Notes: a model not told the origin generated them from the letters alone. Shown: positions 8,970-19,269, counted from the first letter of the stretch. The stretch: DNA of 64,000 nt from Antribacter gilvus (GCF_003946865.1 NZ_QXTH01000004.1:186001-250000); one strand, 5' to 3'. Numbers and translations are program-made.

Positions 8970-9017
8970 GGCGCACCCCCGGTCCGACGTGTCCCAGGTC
9001 ACAGCCCCGGGGTTCCA

Positions 9018-9034
9018 TGAGACCGCGAGTCTCA
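9018..9034 (-). promoter_or_regulatory. Short dyad in the permease leader
   Basis: TGAGAC-CGCGA-GTCTCA lies 49 bp upstream of the permease start codon. It could be a repressor site or a small leader hairpin; nothing further supports either. Confidence 0.3.
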
Positions 9035-9161
9035 CCCGGTGTCACGGATGTGCCCGGCGTGGCGGCTCCGGATTGTCCCCGACCTGTGACGACCGACTCA
9101 GGGTCAGAACCGGTGGGTTACCGGATTTCGTGTCGTGCGCTTCCCGCGTAGCGTCGAGGAC

Positions 9162-9353
9162 ATGAGCACACAGAGCCTCTCCCGTCCTCGCCAGGGTCGC
9201 ATGATCGCCGGTGTGTGCGCGGGTGTCGCGCGCCGCTTCGGCTGGGACCCCACCCTGGTCCGCATCCTCACGGTCGCGTCCCTGCTCCTGCCGGGACCGC
9301 AGCTGATCGCCTACCTGATCTTCTGGCTGATGATGCCGAACGACCCGGCCTGA
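9162..9353 (+). CDS. PspC-domain membrane protein
   Basis: A 63-residue protein made almost entirely of one PspC domain: LSRPRQGRMIAGVCAGVARRFGWDPTLVRILTV followed by a single hydrophobic helix ending in the typical WLMMPNDP. In phage-shock systems PspC-type proteins sense envelope stress at the membrane. Here the gene stands alone, divergent from the permease and convergent with the ChW operon, with no PspA nearby. The ATG at 9162 follows GAGGAC. Confidence 0.88.
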   Translation: MSTQSLSRPRQGRMIAGVCAGVARRFGWDPTLVRILTVASLLLPGPQLIAYLIFWLMMPNDPA

Positions 9354-9372
9354 CTGAGGTCAGACCGGGTCG
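9341..9372. terminator. Bidirectional hairpin between convergent genes
   Basis: CGACCCGGCCTGAC (9341-9354) pairs with GTCAGACCGGGTCG (9359-9372), with a 4-nt loop and one offset position. It overlaps the stop of the PspC gene and lies 15 nt beyond the stop of the ChW gene on the other strand, so it can serve both. Confidence 0.55.
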
Positions 9373-9386
9373 TCCAGGGTCGCTCC

Positions 9387-11699
9387 CTACTGCTGGTGGT
9401 AGGCGGTTCCGGTGCCCGACGGCGCCGGGTCCCCCTTGGGCACGAGCATCACCTGGACCGCTTCGAGCCGGTAGGCGAACCCCGCCGTGCCCGAGGGCTC
9501 GTCGTTCTTCGCCCAGCCCAGCCAGCCGAACTTCTCGGCATGGGTGCGGTAATAGACGTCGTACTGCTCGGCGAGCTGACCGGTGAGCCGGATCCGGAAC
9601 GCCTCGACCCGCTTGGCCTCACCCTCCGTACCCACCACGCCGCCCGTGCCCACATACGGCATCCAGCCGTAGGTCTGCACGTGGGCCTGGGCCTCGATCC
9701 CGCCCGAGACCCCCGGGGCGAGACCGAACCGCAGCGCCTCCACCCGCTTCGCCAGACCTGTCGTCCCGGCCGTCTGGCCACCGATCACCGGCGCCTGCCA
9801 GCCGAACGACTGCACGTGCGCCGACACCTGCAGCTTCGACTGCACCGACTTGTCGTAGAACGCCGCCAGACCGGAACCGGCCGGCGCCGGCTCGCGCTTC
9901 GACACCAGGCGGACCTGGAGCCCTTCCACGGCGGATGCGTATCCGATGGTTCCCGCCGGCTCGCCGTTCTTCGCCCAGCCGAGCCACCCCAGTCCGGAGA
10001 CGTGGACGCGGTAGTACACGTCGTAGAAGCCACCCAGGCTGGAGTCGTCGCTGTCGTTCGCCGTGAGACGGATCGCCTCCAGCCGCAGCCCCTGGCCATC
10101 GGTCCCGGCGTAAACACTTCCCCCCACCTGAGTCGGGAGCCAGCCCAGCTTCTGGACGTAAGCGTCCACGTTGAGGCCGGTGCCGACGTAGCTGCTGCCG
10201 TCGTACCGGCCCTGGGTGGTGGCGACGGTCAGGCCCTCGGCCGGGCGCGGGCTCGCGAGGTCGCCCGCCGTCGCGCCGTTCGACGCCGATCCGGAGACGC
10301 CACCGTCGCGATAGGCCAAGGAGTAGCTGACGGACGGGTCGGCGGTGTCGGGCACGACGTAGGGCCGCGAGGTCACGACGCCGTCGGCGAAACGCGCGCG
10401 GTGCGCAGTGACCGCGACGGTGATCGAACGGCCCTCGTCCCAGGGAGCCGTGGTGTACAGCTCATGAGTAGCGCCCTGGATCGGCTGTCCGTCCCGGAGC
10501 CACTGGTAGGTGCGAGGGCTGCCCTGCGGGGAGAAGTCCTGCGCCCATGCGTAGAGCTGGGCTCCCTGCGCCTGTCGGAGGGTGACCTCTCCACCGGTGA
10601 ACGCGCAAGAGTCCTTGCACGCGACGACCTCGGTGGTGGCTACCGGGCCGCCCGTGTAGGTCCGGAAGTCGACCTGGATCGGGTTGAGCCCGGCGGCCAG
10701 GGCCGCTACGGGCAGCTGGACCGTCTCGGTCCAGGCGTCGACGTCGGTCTCGGCGAGCACGACGTCACCGCGCCGTACCGTGTAGTGACCCACAGGAGTG
10801 ACCGCCTGCTTCGTCAGGGTGACGGCTACAGGAACCTGGCCATCCTCAGCGACGGAGTCCTCGACGTCCTGGACGGTCACGGGTGACGGTGTGGCGACAG
10901 CCTGGTCGGCGACCCGGAAGGTGTGCAGGGCGAAACCGCTCCGCTGACCATCCGGTCCCACGCTCCGGACCGACAGAACCATCTCGCCGGATGCCGCCGG
11001 GACGAACGGGGCCGTCGCCGTCGGACCGATGGGAATGCTGGTGAGTGACGCCTGCGACTCTGCGGCTGTGGCTCCGAAGCCGTACTCGAAGAGCTCTGCC
11101 TGACCGTCACCGATGTCGCTGAAGTGGAACGCCCCGGCGACACCCACACCACCCGCCGCCCCGGACATGTAGACGGCGGGCTCGCCGAAGACCGGTGCGA
11201 TCTTCGGGAGTGCGGGAAGAACCGCGAGATCGATGGTGCACTCGAGAGCGGGGCCCACCACGCTGGGGTCCTCCATGAGGCTCGCCCAGGCGCGCAGGAT
11301 CCAGCGACCGTCCGTGAGCTCAGCACTCCGAGGCAGGTAGTCCAACCAGAACCCACTGTGGCCTTCGGACGCCCCGCCATCGGAACGAACCACATCGCCG
11401 TCCACCGGGTCGACCAGCTCGAAGTGCCCCTTCAGCGGAGCGTCGCTCGGGTGGGAGAACCTGGCGCTCACGAGCAGGGTGTCGTGGCGGAAGCTGTAGC
11501 TGACCAGCTCGGCGCCACAGGCGTCGGTGGACAGTCGGAGGGTGGTCGGCGCGTCCGGCGGGACGGCCTCCGCCGCCGCCGGCGCGGTCGACGCCAGGCC
11601 GAGCGCAAGGACCGCCGTCGCTGCTGCGAGCCCACGGACGAAATGCGCCGCCCACCGCCCCGATGTGGTCAGGACAGGGACGTTCGTCGTTCGCGGCAT
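9387..11699 (-). CDS. Secreted ChW-repeat protein A (third gene of operon)
   Basis: A 770-residue exported protein. Residues 1-45 form a signal peptide (basic start, hydrophobic core, AAAEA cleavage region). The middle has Ig/PKD-like beta-sandwich stretches and a paired-Cys segment (VACKDSCAF). The C-terminal 280 residues hold five ChW repeats (clostridial hydrophobic, conserved Trp), each with GW followed by GTxG and (R/L)xEA. No catalytic domain, LPXTG or transmembrane anchor is seen, so it is probably an adhesin or wall/ligand-binding protein. The ATG follows GGGAG by 8 nt. It is the last of three paralogues in one transcription unit, 77 bp after the previous gene. Confidence 0.85.
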   Translation of the reverse strand: MPRTTNVPVLTTSGRWAAHFVRGLAAATAVLALGLASTAPAAAEAVPPDAPTTLRLSTDACGAELVSYSFRHDTLLVSARFSHPSDAPLKGHFELVDPVDGDVVRSDGGASEGHSGFWLDYLPRSAELTDGRWILRAWASLMEDPSVVGPALECTIDLAVLPALPKIAPVFGEPAVYMSGAAGGVGVAGAFHFSDIGDGQAELFEYGFGATAAESQASLTSIPIGPTATAPFVPAASGEMVLSVRSVGPDGQRSGFALHTFRVADQAVATPSPVTVQDVEDSVAEDGQVPVAVTLTKQAVTPVGHYTVRRGDVVLAETDVDAWTETVQLPVAALAAGLNPIQVDFRTYTGGPVATTEVVACKDSCAFTGGEVTLRQAQGAQLYAWAQDFSPQGSPRTYQWLRDGQPIQGATHELYTTAPWDEGRSITVAVTAHRARFADGVVTSRPYVVPDTADPSVSYSLAYRDGGVSGSASNGATAGDLASPRPAEGLTVATTQGRYDGSSYVGTGLNVDAYVQKLGWLPTQVGGSVYAGTDGQGLRLEAIRLTANDSDDSSLGGFYDVYYRVHVSGLGWLGWAKNGEPAGTIGYASAVEGLQVRLVSKREPAPAGSGLAAFYDKSVQSKLQVSAHVQSFGWQAPVIGGQTAGTTGLAKRVEALRFGLAPGVSGGIEAQAHVQTYGWMPYVGTGGVVGTEGEAKRVEAFRIRLTGQLAEQYDVYYRTHAEKFGWLGWAKNDEPSGTAGFAYRLEAVQVMLVPKGDPAPSGTGTAYHQQ

Positions 11700-11776
11700 C
11701 ACATAACTCCCAGGTTCAGGGCAGATCCGGGCTGAGTGTATTTGACCCGTTTCGAGCGTGAGGGGTGAAAAGTCAC

Positions 11777-14056
11777 TCAGCGCTGGTAGTAGGCGGGTCC
11801 GGTACCCGACGGCGCCGGGCCGCCCTTCGGCACCAGGAGCACCTGGACAGCCTCGAGCCGGTAGGCGAACCCCGCCGTGCCCGATGGTGCACCGTTCTTC
11901 GCCCAGCCCAGCCACCCGAACGACTGCGCGTGCGTGCGGTAGTAGACGTCGTACTGCTGAGCCAGGTCACCGGTGAGCCGGATCCGGAACGCCTCGACCC
12001 GCTTCGCCTCGCCCGTCGTCCCGACCGGAATGCCCTGCGAGGCCCACGGCATCCAGCCATAGGTCTGCACGTGCGCCTGCGCCTCGATGCCGGCGCTGCC
12101 TACGAACGTGCTGAAGAGGAGCGCCTCCACCCGCTTGGCCAGTCCCGTGGTCCCCGCGATCTCGCCGCCCTGTACAGGGTCCATCCACCCGAACGTCTGC
12201 ACGTGCGCACTGGTGAGGACCTTGTTCCGTGAGGTCGCCGGGTCATAGGAGGCCGCCAGGAGCGTGCCCGACGGCGTGGTGCCGCCCTTCGCGACCAGGC
12301 GGACCTCCAGCGCCTCGACCTGAAGCCTGTAGCCCGTGGTGCCTGCCGTCGCGCCGTTCTTCGCCCAGCCGAGCCAGCCCAGCTTCTGCGAGTGCACCCG
12401 GTAGTAGAGGTCCCACCGCTCGGCCATCGGACCCGACAGCTCGAGCTGGACGGCCTCGATCCTGCTCGTCCCGACGGAGGTCCCGAGGTCTTCACCCCGT
12501 CGCAGGCCACCCCAGCCCGCTCCGGACACGTGGAGGTCACCGACGATCGCGTCCGGGACGGTTGCCGAAACCTCTCCCTCCGCGTTCTCGTTGGTGAGTC
12601 GCACAGCGAAACCGTGGAGCGGCCGCGACTGACCGACGACGCCGAGGGTCGCGCCGTTCCTCGAATGGAGGTCTGTGTCGACCTCCTCGTACGCGATCGT
12701 CAGGCTGTGTCCGGCAGGCGGAGCCGGGATCACGACGGAAGCCGAGTCGACGACGTCCGTGAACCTGGGCCGGGACCCGGTGACCGTGACGCTGATCTCG
12801 TGCTCGGCGTCGTCGAGCTGGACGACGTACGTCGACGAGGTCTGACCCGGGATCACCACACCGTCCCGGAACCACTGATACCCGTGAGCTGCCTCCACCG
12901 GAACGGTATCCATGGCGGCGCCCAGAACGGCGCCGGGGACCGCGCTCCCGCTGATCCGCGCGTTCGCGGACGCAAACTCGCAGGAGTCCGCGCAGACGTG
13001 ATGGACGGACTCGACAACCGGAGCGCCGTCGAAGGCCCGGTACTCCGCGCGGACCTCGGCGATCCCCTGACCGAGGACGCCAGCGTCGATCGTGATCGGG
13101 AACCCACTACTGACCAACCGTCCGTCACCGTGGACCGTGCCGATGGGCGTCTCCCCACGGAACAGGTCGATCGTGCCGTACGACACCCGAAGGTCGCTGC
13201 TGAACACCACCGACGCCGGTGTCAGACCGTCCGAGAGGTCGGTGTCGGTGGCGTCACGAACAGTCGCGGACGGGGCGGCCGGCCGAGCCTCGCCCGGGGC
13301 GGCCACGCCGAACTGCCTCCCCGTCCGGTGGCCCACGAGACCGTCGACGTCGACCGCCCGGACGTACACGGTGTAGTTGCCGGACGTCTCGGGGAGCACC
13401 GGGATCACTCCCGGGTTGCCGTCGACGCGGGTCCACTCGGGGAAGGCAGCATCCGCTGGTGCCATCTGGTACTCGAACCCCACGACGCCCGGCTCGTCCG
13501 ACCTGGCGACGAAGGCGCCGGCGATCCCAGGGCCCCCTCGCGGCGCGGTTGACCCGAGCAGGTATACGGCTTCCGCTCCCAGCAACGGGTGCACGGCCGG
13601 GAACGTCTGCGGCCCGGATCGCACGAAGATCTGGCAGTCTGCCGTGGGTCCGGCACCGCCTCCCACCATGGTGGTCGTGACACGGATCGTGTAGGCCACG
13701 GTCTCGTCCGTCTCGCGTGGATCGACGAACGCCCGGAACTCGCCGTCGGGCCCGATCCCGACTCGACTGGTGTGGATGATCCCGCCGTCCGGCCGGATCA
13801 GCTGGGTGGAGGCTTGGGCGCCTCCGGCCGCGTTGACGGCACCTTCGACGACGAGTCCCGTGTACAGGCTGGTGTCAGGCGCCGGAGCGTTCACGAAGAC
13901 GGGTGTCGAGCTGCACGGCACCCCCTGGACCGTCAGGTGCGAGAACGATGCTGTCTGGTCGGACACCCCTGCGGCGGGGGCCGTGCCACCCGCCAGGAAG
14001 GCCCCTGCGAGCAGCATCGCGGTCGCCGCGCCGGTCGCCCGTCGCCTCCAACTCAT
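11777..14056 (-). CDS. Secreted ChW-repeat protein B (second gene of operon)
   Basis: A 759-residue exported paralogue of the flanking genes. The signal peptide is residues 1-30 (MSWRRRATGAA, Ala/Leu core, APAAG). The middle is beta-rich with a Cys pair (HVCADSCEF) that matches protein A. At the C-terminus are five ChW repeats: one divergent (GAGWGGLRRGEDLGT) and four good (GWLGWAKNG and GWMPW types). It ends GTGPAYYQR, as the paralogues do. A strong AAGGAGG lies before the ATG. No enzyme motif was found; surface display or binding of wall or host polymer is the likeliest role. The gap to the upstream paralogue is 32 bp, so translation is probably coupled. Confidence 0.85.
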   Translation of the reverse strand: MSWRRRATGAATAMLLAGAFLAGGTAPAAGVSDQTASFSHLTVQGVPCSSTPVFVNAPAPDTSLYTGLVVEGAVNAAGGAQASTQLIRPDGGIIHTSRVGIGPDGEFRAFVDPRETDETVAYTIRVTTTMVGGGAGPTADCQIFVRSGPQTFPAVHPLLGAEAVYLLGSTAPRGGPGIAGAFVARSDEPGVVGFEYQMAPADAAFPEWTRVDGNPGVIPVLPETSGNYTVYVRAVDVDGLVGHRTGRQFGVAAPGEARPAAPSATVRDATDTDLSDGLTPASVVFSSDLRVSYGTIDLFRGETPIGTVHGDGRLVSSGFPITIDAGVLGQGIAEVRAEYRAFDGAPVVESVHHVCADSCEFASANARISGSAVPGAVLGAAMDTVPVEAAHGYQWFRDGVVIPGQTSSTYVVQLDDAEHEISVTVTGSRPRFTDVVDSASVVIPAPPAGHSLTIAYEEVDTDLHSRNGATLGVVGQSRPLHGFAVRLTNENAEGEVSATVPDAIVGDLHVSGAGWGGLRRGEDLGTSVGTSRIEAVQLELSGPMAERWDLYYRVHSQKLGWLGWAKNGATAGTTGYRLQVEALEVRLVAKGGTTPSGTLLAASYDPATSRNKVLTSAHVQTFGWMDPVQGGEIAGTTGLAKRVEALLFSTFVGSAGIEAQAHVQTYGWMPWASQGIPVGTTGEAKRVEAFRIRLTGDLAQQYDVYYRTHAQSFGWLGWAKNGAPSGTAGFAYRLEAVQVLLVPKGGPAPSGTGPAYYQR

Positions 14057-14088
14057 CAGGTAGTCCTCCTTGACCGTTAGGGCGCGCG

Positions 14089-16047
14089 TCAGCGCTGGTG
14101 GTAGGCGGTCGTGGTGCCCGACGGCGCTGGGTCCCCCTTGGGCACGAGGAGCACCTGGACCGCTTCGAGCCGGTAGGCGAACCCCGCCGTGCCCGACGGC
14201 TCGTCGTTCTTCGCCCAGCCCAACCACCCGAACTTCTGGGCATGCGTGCGGTAGTACACGTCGTACTGCTCGGCCATCTGGCCGGTGAGCCGGATCCTGA
14301 ACGCCTCGACCCGCTTCGCCTCACCCTCGGTCCCGACCACACCGCCGGTCCCGACATACGGCATCCAGCCGTACGACTGGACGTGCGCCTGCGCCTCGAT
14401 CCCGCCCGACATGCCGGGGGCGAGACCGAACCGCAACGCCTCCACCCGCTTCGCCAGACCTGTCGTCCCGGCCGTCTGGCCACCGATCACCGGCGCCTGC
14501 CACCCGAACGTCTGCACGTGCGCTGACACCTGAAGCTGCCGCTGTACGGCGTCGGTGTCCAGGAACGCCGGGCGGGTCGAGGCCTCCGGCGGCGGCGCGC
14601 CCTTGTGCACCAGCACCACACGCAGCCCTTCAAGGCGATAGGCGTACCCGGCTGTCCCGGAGTCCTCGCCGTTCTTGGCCCAGCCCAGCCAGCCGAACCC
14701 CTGCGCGTAGGAGCGGTAGTACACGTCATAACGCTCAGCGAGCTTGCCGGTCAGCCGAAGCCGCAACGCCTCGACCCGCTTGGCCTCGCCCTCGGTCCCG
14801 ACGACGCCGCCGGGGCTGACCCAGGGCGTCCAGCCGTAGGACTGCACCTGCGCCGACGCCTCGATCCCGCCAGTGCCCGGCTCGACGGCCTCGAAGCGCA
14901 GCGCCTCGAGCCGCAGCCCCTGGCCTGGAGCACCGGTGATGCTGCCCCCGGACGCCAACGGCTGCCAGCCGATCGACTGGATGTGCGACTGGTAGCGGAC
15001 CGCACGGCTGGGGTCGCCGTCGACGACGAGCGTCGTCACGACTGACGAGCCTTCGATGTGGGCGTCCCCCGAGTACTCGGCGCGGACCTCGTGGCGGCCC
15101 GGCAGGAGCGGCACACGGTCGAGCGCGAGCACGGCCGTCGTCGAAGGGCTGCCTGTCAGTGCAGCGCTACCGATCGTGGCCCCGTCCACCGTGAAGGTCA
15201 CCCGGCCGGCCCTGTCGGGCCATGCCTTGGAGCTCACACGGGCGGTCAGCACGCCGCCCAGCCCGTAGGTCAGGACGACGGGATCGATGGTGATCGACGA
15301 CAGCGCCTTCAGCACGGTGACTCGTCCGCTCGTGCTCGACGGGCCGAGGGAGCTCTTCCCCTCGTATCGCACGACGAGTTCGTGGTCCCCGGGTTCCAGA
15401 GCGTTGGCCTGGAAGCTCATGTCCGCTGACCGCTCCCGCGTGAGACGCGAGGCCAAGTACCGCGTCCCGATCGGGGTGACAGCGCCGACCCGGAACCCCT
15501 CCAGGTACGGGTCATCGGTGTACGGGCTTCCGTCCGCGCTCAGCGCTTGCGCTGACACCGTGATCGATCCGTGGTCCGAGTAGCGCCAGGTCGACGGGAA
15601 CTGCGCACGGGTGAGGGAAGGAAACGGCTCGAGCACCTCGATGATGCCGGACCACCGCGACGTCGCCGTCGGGCCGCCGCCGGCGTACGTGAAGAGGAGA
15701 GTGTGGAAGCCGGGATACAGGCGCGACGTCCAGAGCGCGATCGCCTCGGAGTCGCCCGGGAACTCACCGACCAGTTCGCCGTTGGAGCTCGTCACCCTGA
15801 TCGTTCCGAAGGAGATGTCTGCGTCCCCTTCGGCCGTGACGACGGGATGCACGATCAAGGGCTGCCCATACCGCATGTCGTACGGCAGGTCCGGGATCGT
15901 GATCGTCGTCGGCACCGGCTCCGCGGCTGACTCCGAGACTGCGACAGGACCCTCGAGTGGGCCCGCCGTCGCAGCCGGCGGACAAGCAAGTGACAGACCG
16001 CCGACGATGATCGCGACCAGTGCGGATGAGAGCACGCGTCGTGCCAT
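14089..16047 (-). CDS. Secreted ChW-repeat protein C (first gene of operon)
   Basis: A 652-residue exported protein and the promoter-proximal member of the three-gene set. It has a signal peptide (residues 1-30, ending in TAGP), then two to three Ig-like beta domains; the one at about residues 245-345 has the VTFTVDG...LPGRHEVRAEYSGD pattern of bacterial Ig-like family 3. Six ChW repeats fill the last 310 residues. The last three repeats are nearly identical to those of protein A, including the end of the protein. The ribosome binding site is GGAGGTGACCC before the ATG. ChW repeats are best known from clostridial and some actinobacterial surface proteins. Function is unproven. Confidence 0.85.
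   Translation of the reverse strand: MARRVLSSALVAIIVGGLSLACPPAATAGPLEGPVAVSESAAEPVPTTITIPDLPYDMRYGQPLIVHPVVTAEGDADISFGTIRVTSSNGELVGEFPGDSEAIALWTSRLYPGFHTLLFTYAGGGPTATSRWSGIIEVLEPFPSLTRAQFPSTWRYSDHGSITVSAQALSADGSPYTDDPYLEGFRVGAVTPIGTRYLASRLTRERSADMSFQANALEPGDHELVVRYEGKSSLGPSSTSGRVTVLKALSSITIDPVVLTYGLGGVLTARVSSKAWPDRAGRVTFTVDGATIGSAALTGSPSTTAVLALDRVPLLPGRHEVRAEYSGDAHIEGSSVVTTLVVDGDPSRAVRYQSHIQSIGWQPLASGGSITGAPGQGLRLEALRFEAVEPGTGGIEASAQVQSYGWTPWVSPGGVVGTEGEAKRVEALRLRLTGKLAERYDVYYRSYAQGFGWLGWAKNGEDSGTAGYAYRLEGLRVVLVHKGAPPPEASTRPAFLDTDAVQRQLQVSAHVQTFGWQAPVIGGQTAGTTGLAKRVEALRFGLAPGMSGGIEAQAHVQSYGWMPYVGTGGVVGTEGEAKRVEAFRIRLTGQMAEQYDVYYRTHAQKFGWLGWAKNDEPSGTAGFAYRLEAVQVLLVPKGDPAPSGTTTAYHQR
14092..14547 (-). 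repeat. ChW cassette duplicated at 9390-9845
   Basis: The 3' ends of the first and third ChW genes share roughly 450 bp of near-identical DNA (14092-14547 and 9390-9845), covering the last three ChW repeats; the middle gene carries a more diverged version. Identity at many third positions implies recent duplication or gene conversion. Confidence 0.7.
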
Positions 16048-16202
16048 GGGTCACCTCCGGGAGGCCGCCCGGGTCGACTCCGTCGTCCGTCAGAGAGCAG
16101 CGGCTGGAGCCTAACGCTCCAGCCAGCCCCCTCCTGACCACTTTGGCCCATCAGCGGGTGAAATCTACCTGGAGGGATGCTGGGAGCCCGCAGGCCGCTG
16201 GC

Positions 16203-17564
16203 TCAGCGCGGAGTGAGCTGAGCCCGCACCGCCGCCGACAGCTCCGCCGCCACGTCCTCCACGGTCGCGTGCCGCCCCTCGCGCACCACATGCCGACCGC
16301 CCACCACCAGGTCCGTCACGTCCGCCGACGTCGCCGCGAACAGCACCGACTCCAGCAGCGTCGCCTCCTCCCACCCGGCGAGCCGGACCGAACCGAGCCT
16401 TACGGTGGTGAAGTCCGCGAGCGCCCCGGCAGAGATGCCCGTCGGGGCGGCCGGGGCGTCGTCGGGCGACCGGCCCAGGGCGGCGTAGCCCGCCGCTGTG
16501 CCCGCGGCCAGCAGGTCAGCCGCGGCCAGGTGGCCGCGGCGTTCGGTGCGGAGCCGTTCCCCGAGCTCGAGGCCGCGCAGTTCCTCGAACGGGTCGACGA
16601 CGGCGTGGGAGTCGGACCCGATGCTCAGCGTCACCCCGGCGGCGGCCAGGTCGCCGAGCCGGGGCAGGCCGTCGGCGAGGTCGCGCTCCGTGGTGGGGGT
16701 GAGGCAGGCGCCGGTGCGCGCGGAGGCGAGCGCGGCGACGTCGTCGTCCGTGAGGTGGGTGGCGTGGACCGCGGTGGTGCGGGGTCCGAGGACCCCGTGG
16801 TCGGCGAGGAGCCGCGTGGGCGTGCGGCCGTGGGCGGCGACGCACGCCTCGTTCTCGCGGCGCTGCTCGGAGAGGTGGACGTGGAGGCGCGCGTCGCGGC
16901 TCGCCGCCCACTGGGCGACGACCGGCAGTGCGTCGGGCGGGACCGCCCGGACGGAGTGCACGGCTGCGCCGAGGTGCACCTCGGGCGGGGCCGCGAAGGA
17001 CTCCACCCGCGACGCCCAGGCGTCCACGTCCCCGTCGGAGAACCTCCGCTGCACCGGCGACAGCTCCTCTCCCCGCAGCCCGGCCGTGAGGTACGCGGTG
17101 TCGAGGAGCGTGAGCCGGATCCCGGCGTCGCGCGCGGCCTCGACGAGGGCCCACGACATGGCGTGCGGGTCGGCGTAGGGCACGCCGCCGGGGGCGTGGT
17201 GAAGGTAGTGGAACTCTCCTACCGCGGCGTAGCCCGCGAGCGCCATCTCGGCGTACGCCGCGCGCGCGAGCCGGTAGTACGACTCGGGGTCGAGCCGCTC
17301 CGCGACCTCGTACATGTCGTCGCGCCAGGTCCAGAAGGTGCCGCCGCCGCGGTGGGTGCGTCCTCGCAGGGCGCGGTGGAACGCGTGCGAGTGCCCGTTG
17401 GCGAACGCGGGCAGGGTGAGGCCACGTAGGTGCGTCGCGCCGTCGGGCGCGTGCCCGACGCCGGAGCTCACCTCCGCGACCCGGCCTCCTTCCGTCCGGA
17501 TCACCACGCCCGACGCGACGGTGTTCCCGCCGAGCCAGGCGTGGTCGGCGTACCAGACGGTCAT
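16203..17564 (-). CDS. hutF: Formimidoylglutamate deiminase
   Basis: Amidohydrolase-superfamily enzyme of the five-step Hut route: it converts N-formimino-L-glutamate to N-formyl-L-glutamate and ammonia. The 453 residues include the zinc ligand motif GHSHAFHR at about residue 57, a second-shell HLSEQ..E segment, a HATHLTDDD segment and the [12 protein letters not shown] aspartate motif. The family aromatic motif [11 protein letters not shown] is present. The ATG at 17564 overlaps the hutU stop as ATGA, so the two genes are translationally coupled and hutU is read first. It implies that formylglutamate, not formamide, is the last intermediate. Confidence 0.95.
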   Translation of the reverse strand: MTVWYADHAWLGGNTVASGVVIRTEGGRVAEVSSGVGHAPDGATHLRGLTLPAFANGHSHAFHRALRGRTHRGGGTFWTWRDDMYEVAERLDPESYYRLARAAYAEMALAGYAAVGEFHYLHHAPGGVPYADPHAMSWALVEAARDAGIRLTLLDTAYLTAGLRGEELSPVQRRFSDGDVDAWASRVESFAAPPEVHLGAAVHSVRAVPPDALPVVAQWAASRDARLHVHLSEQRRENEACVAAHGRTPTRLLADHGVLGPRTTAVHATHLTDDDVAALASARTGACLTPTTERDLADGLPRLGDLAAAGVTLSIGSDSHAVVDPFEELRGLELGERLRTERRGHLAAADLLAAGTAAGYAALGRSPDDAPAAPTGISAGALADFTTVRLGSVRLAGWEEATLLESVLFAATSADVTDLVVGGRHVVREGRHATVEDVAAELSAAVRAQLTPR

Positions 17565-19213
17565 TCGGCCATGGGCGTGCGGACGCCGCGTTCGGCGGCG
17601 ACCTCCACGGCCCGGGCGTAGCCCGCGTCGACGTGGCGGATGACGCCCGTCGCGGGATCGTTGGACAGGACGCGCGCGAGCTTCGCGGCGGCGAGCGGTG
17701 TGCCGTCGGCGACGGACACCTGGCCGGCGTGGATCGACCGGCCGATCCCGACCCCGCCGCCGTGGTGGATCGACACCCACGTGGCGCCCGACGACGCGGC
17801 GGTCAGCGCGTTCAGCAGCGGCCAGTCGGCGATCGCGTCGGAGCCGTCCATCATGGACTCGGTCTCGCGGTACGGGGAGGCGACGGAACCGGCGTCGAGG
17901 TGGTCACGGCCGATGACTAGTGGCGCGCTCACCTCCCCCGACGCGACAAGGTCGTTGAACGCCAGCCCCGCCCGGTCGCGCTCGCCGTAGCCGAGCCAGC
18001 AGATGCGCGCGGGCAGACCCTGGAACGCGATCCGCTCCTGGGCGCCCCGGATCCAGCGGTGGAGCTTGTCGTCGTCGGGGAACAGGTCGAGGACGGCGCG
18101 GTCGGTCGCCGCGATGTCCCGAGGGTCGCCGGAGAGCGCAGCCCAGCGGAACGGGCCCTTGCCCTCGGCGAACAGCGGGCGGATGTAGGCGGGGACGAAG
18201 CCAGGGAAGTCGAAAGCGCGCCCGTACCCGCCCTGACGGGCCTCGTCGCGGATGGAGTTGCCGTAGTCGAACACCTCGGCGCCGGCGTCCTGGAAGCCGA
18301 CCATCGCCTCGACGTGGCGAGCCATCGACTCGCGGGCCCGGTCGGTGAAGCCCTCGGGGTCGCGGGCAGCGGCGTCGGCCCAGTCCTCGAGCGCGATGCC
18401 CGTCGGAAGGTACGAGAGGGGGTCGTGCGCGCTGGTCTGGTCGGTGACGATGTCGATCTCGACCCCGCGGCGCAGCAGCTCAGGGAACACCTCGGCCGCG
18501 TTGCCGACCACACCCACGGAGTAGCGGCGCCTTTCCTTCTTCGCGGCCAGCGCCAGGGCGACGGCCTCGTCCAGGTCCTGCGCGACCTCGTCGAGGTAGC
18601 GGTGCGCGACGCGCCGGGCGAGGCGGGCCGGGTCCACGTCGACGATGAGGCACACGCCGTCGTTCAGCGTCACGGCGAGCGGCTGAGCGCCGCCCATGCC
18701 GCCACAGCCGGCGGTCAGGGTGAGGGTGCCGGCGAGGGTGCCCTTGAATCTCTTCTCGGCGACGGCGCCGAACGTCTCGTACGTGCCCTGCACGATCCCC
18801 TGCGTGCCGATGTAGATCCAGGAGCCGGCCGTCATCTGCCCGTACATCGTGAGGCCGAGCGCCTCCAGGCGGCGGAACTCGGGCCACGTCGCCCAGTCCC
18901 CCACCAGGTTCGAGTTCGCGATGAGGACGCGCGGCGCCCACTCGTGCGTCTGCAGCACGCCCACCGGCTTGCCCGACTGGACCAGCAAGGTCTCGTCCTC
19001 GCGCAGGTCGGTGAGGGTGCGGACGATCGCGTCGTACGCCGGCCAGCTCCGGGCGGCGCGGCCCGTGCCGCCGTAGACCACGAGATCGTCGGGTCGTTCT
19101 GCCACGTCCGGGTCGAGGTTGTTCATGAGCATCCGCAGCGGGGCTTCGGTCTGCCAGCTGCGGGCGGTGAGTGCGGTGCCGCGGGTCGCGCGGACGGTGC
19201 GGGAGCCTTCCAT
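17561..19213 (-). CDS. hutU: Urocanate hydratase
   Basis: Second step of histidine degradation: hydration of urocanate to imidazolonepropionate with a tightly bound NAD+. The 550-residue length is normal. The NAD-binding [17 protein letters not shown] segment, the conserved Cys region ([12 protein letters not shown]) and the C-terminal [15 protein letters not shown] motif are all present. The ATG at 19213 is preferred over the TTG two codons upstream. It is the first gene of a hutU-hutF pair and diverges from the M20 amidohydrolase gene, with 56 bp between starts. Confidence 0.97.
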   Translation of the reverse strand: MEGSRTVRATRGTALTARSWQTEAPLRMLMNNLDPDVAERPDDLVVYGGTGRAARSWPAYDAIVRTLTDLREDETLLVQSGKPVGVLQTHEWAPRVLIANSNLVGDWATWPEFRRLEALGLTMYGQMTAGSWIYIGTQGIVQGTYETFGAVAEKRFKGTLAGTLTLTAGCGGMGGAQPLAVTLNDGVCLIVDVDPARLARRVAHRYLDEVAQDLDEAVALALAAKKERRRYSVGVVGNAAEVFPELLRRGVEIDIVTDQTSAHDPLSYLPTGIALEDWADAAARDPEGFTDRARESMARHVEAMVGFQDAGAEVFDYGNSIRDEARQGGYGRAFDFPGFVPAYIRPLFAEGKGPFRWAALSGDPRDIAATDRAVLDLFPDDDKLHRWIRGAQERIAFQGLPARICWLGYGERDRAGLAFNDLVASGEVSAPLVIGRDHLDAGSVASPYRETESMMDGSDAIADWPLLNALTAASSGATWVSIHHGGGVGIGRSIHAGQVSVADGTPLAAAKLARVLSNDPATGVIRHVDAGYARAVEVAAERGVRTPMAE

Positions 19214-19232
19214 GGGCAAGGTCTAGCACGTC

Positions 19233-19259
19233 CTCCGGGGGTGCGCGCCACCCTCGGAG
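19233..19259. promoter_or_regulatory. Dyad in the hutU / amidohydrolase divergent promoter
   Basis: CTCCGGGGGTG (19233-19243) and CACCCTCGGAG (19249-19259) form an 11-bp dyad with one mismatch and a 5-bp spacer. It occupies the centre of the 56-bp region between the two divergent hut start codons. The right arm also holds the GGAGA used as ribosome binding site for the amidohydrolase. A repressor bound here could control both operons. Confidence 0.5.
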
Positions 19260-19269
19260 ACAATGCCGT

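Noticed and set aside
9018-9034. Permease leader dyad considered as a riboswitch
   Set aside because: Only one 6-bp hairpin is seen; there is no conserved aptamer core or expression platform.
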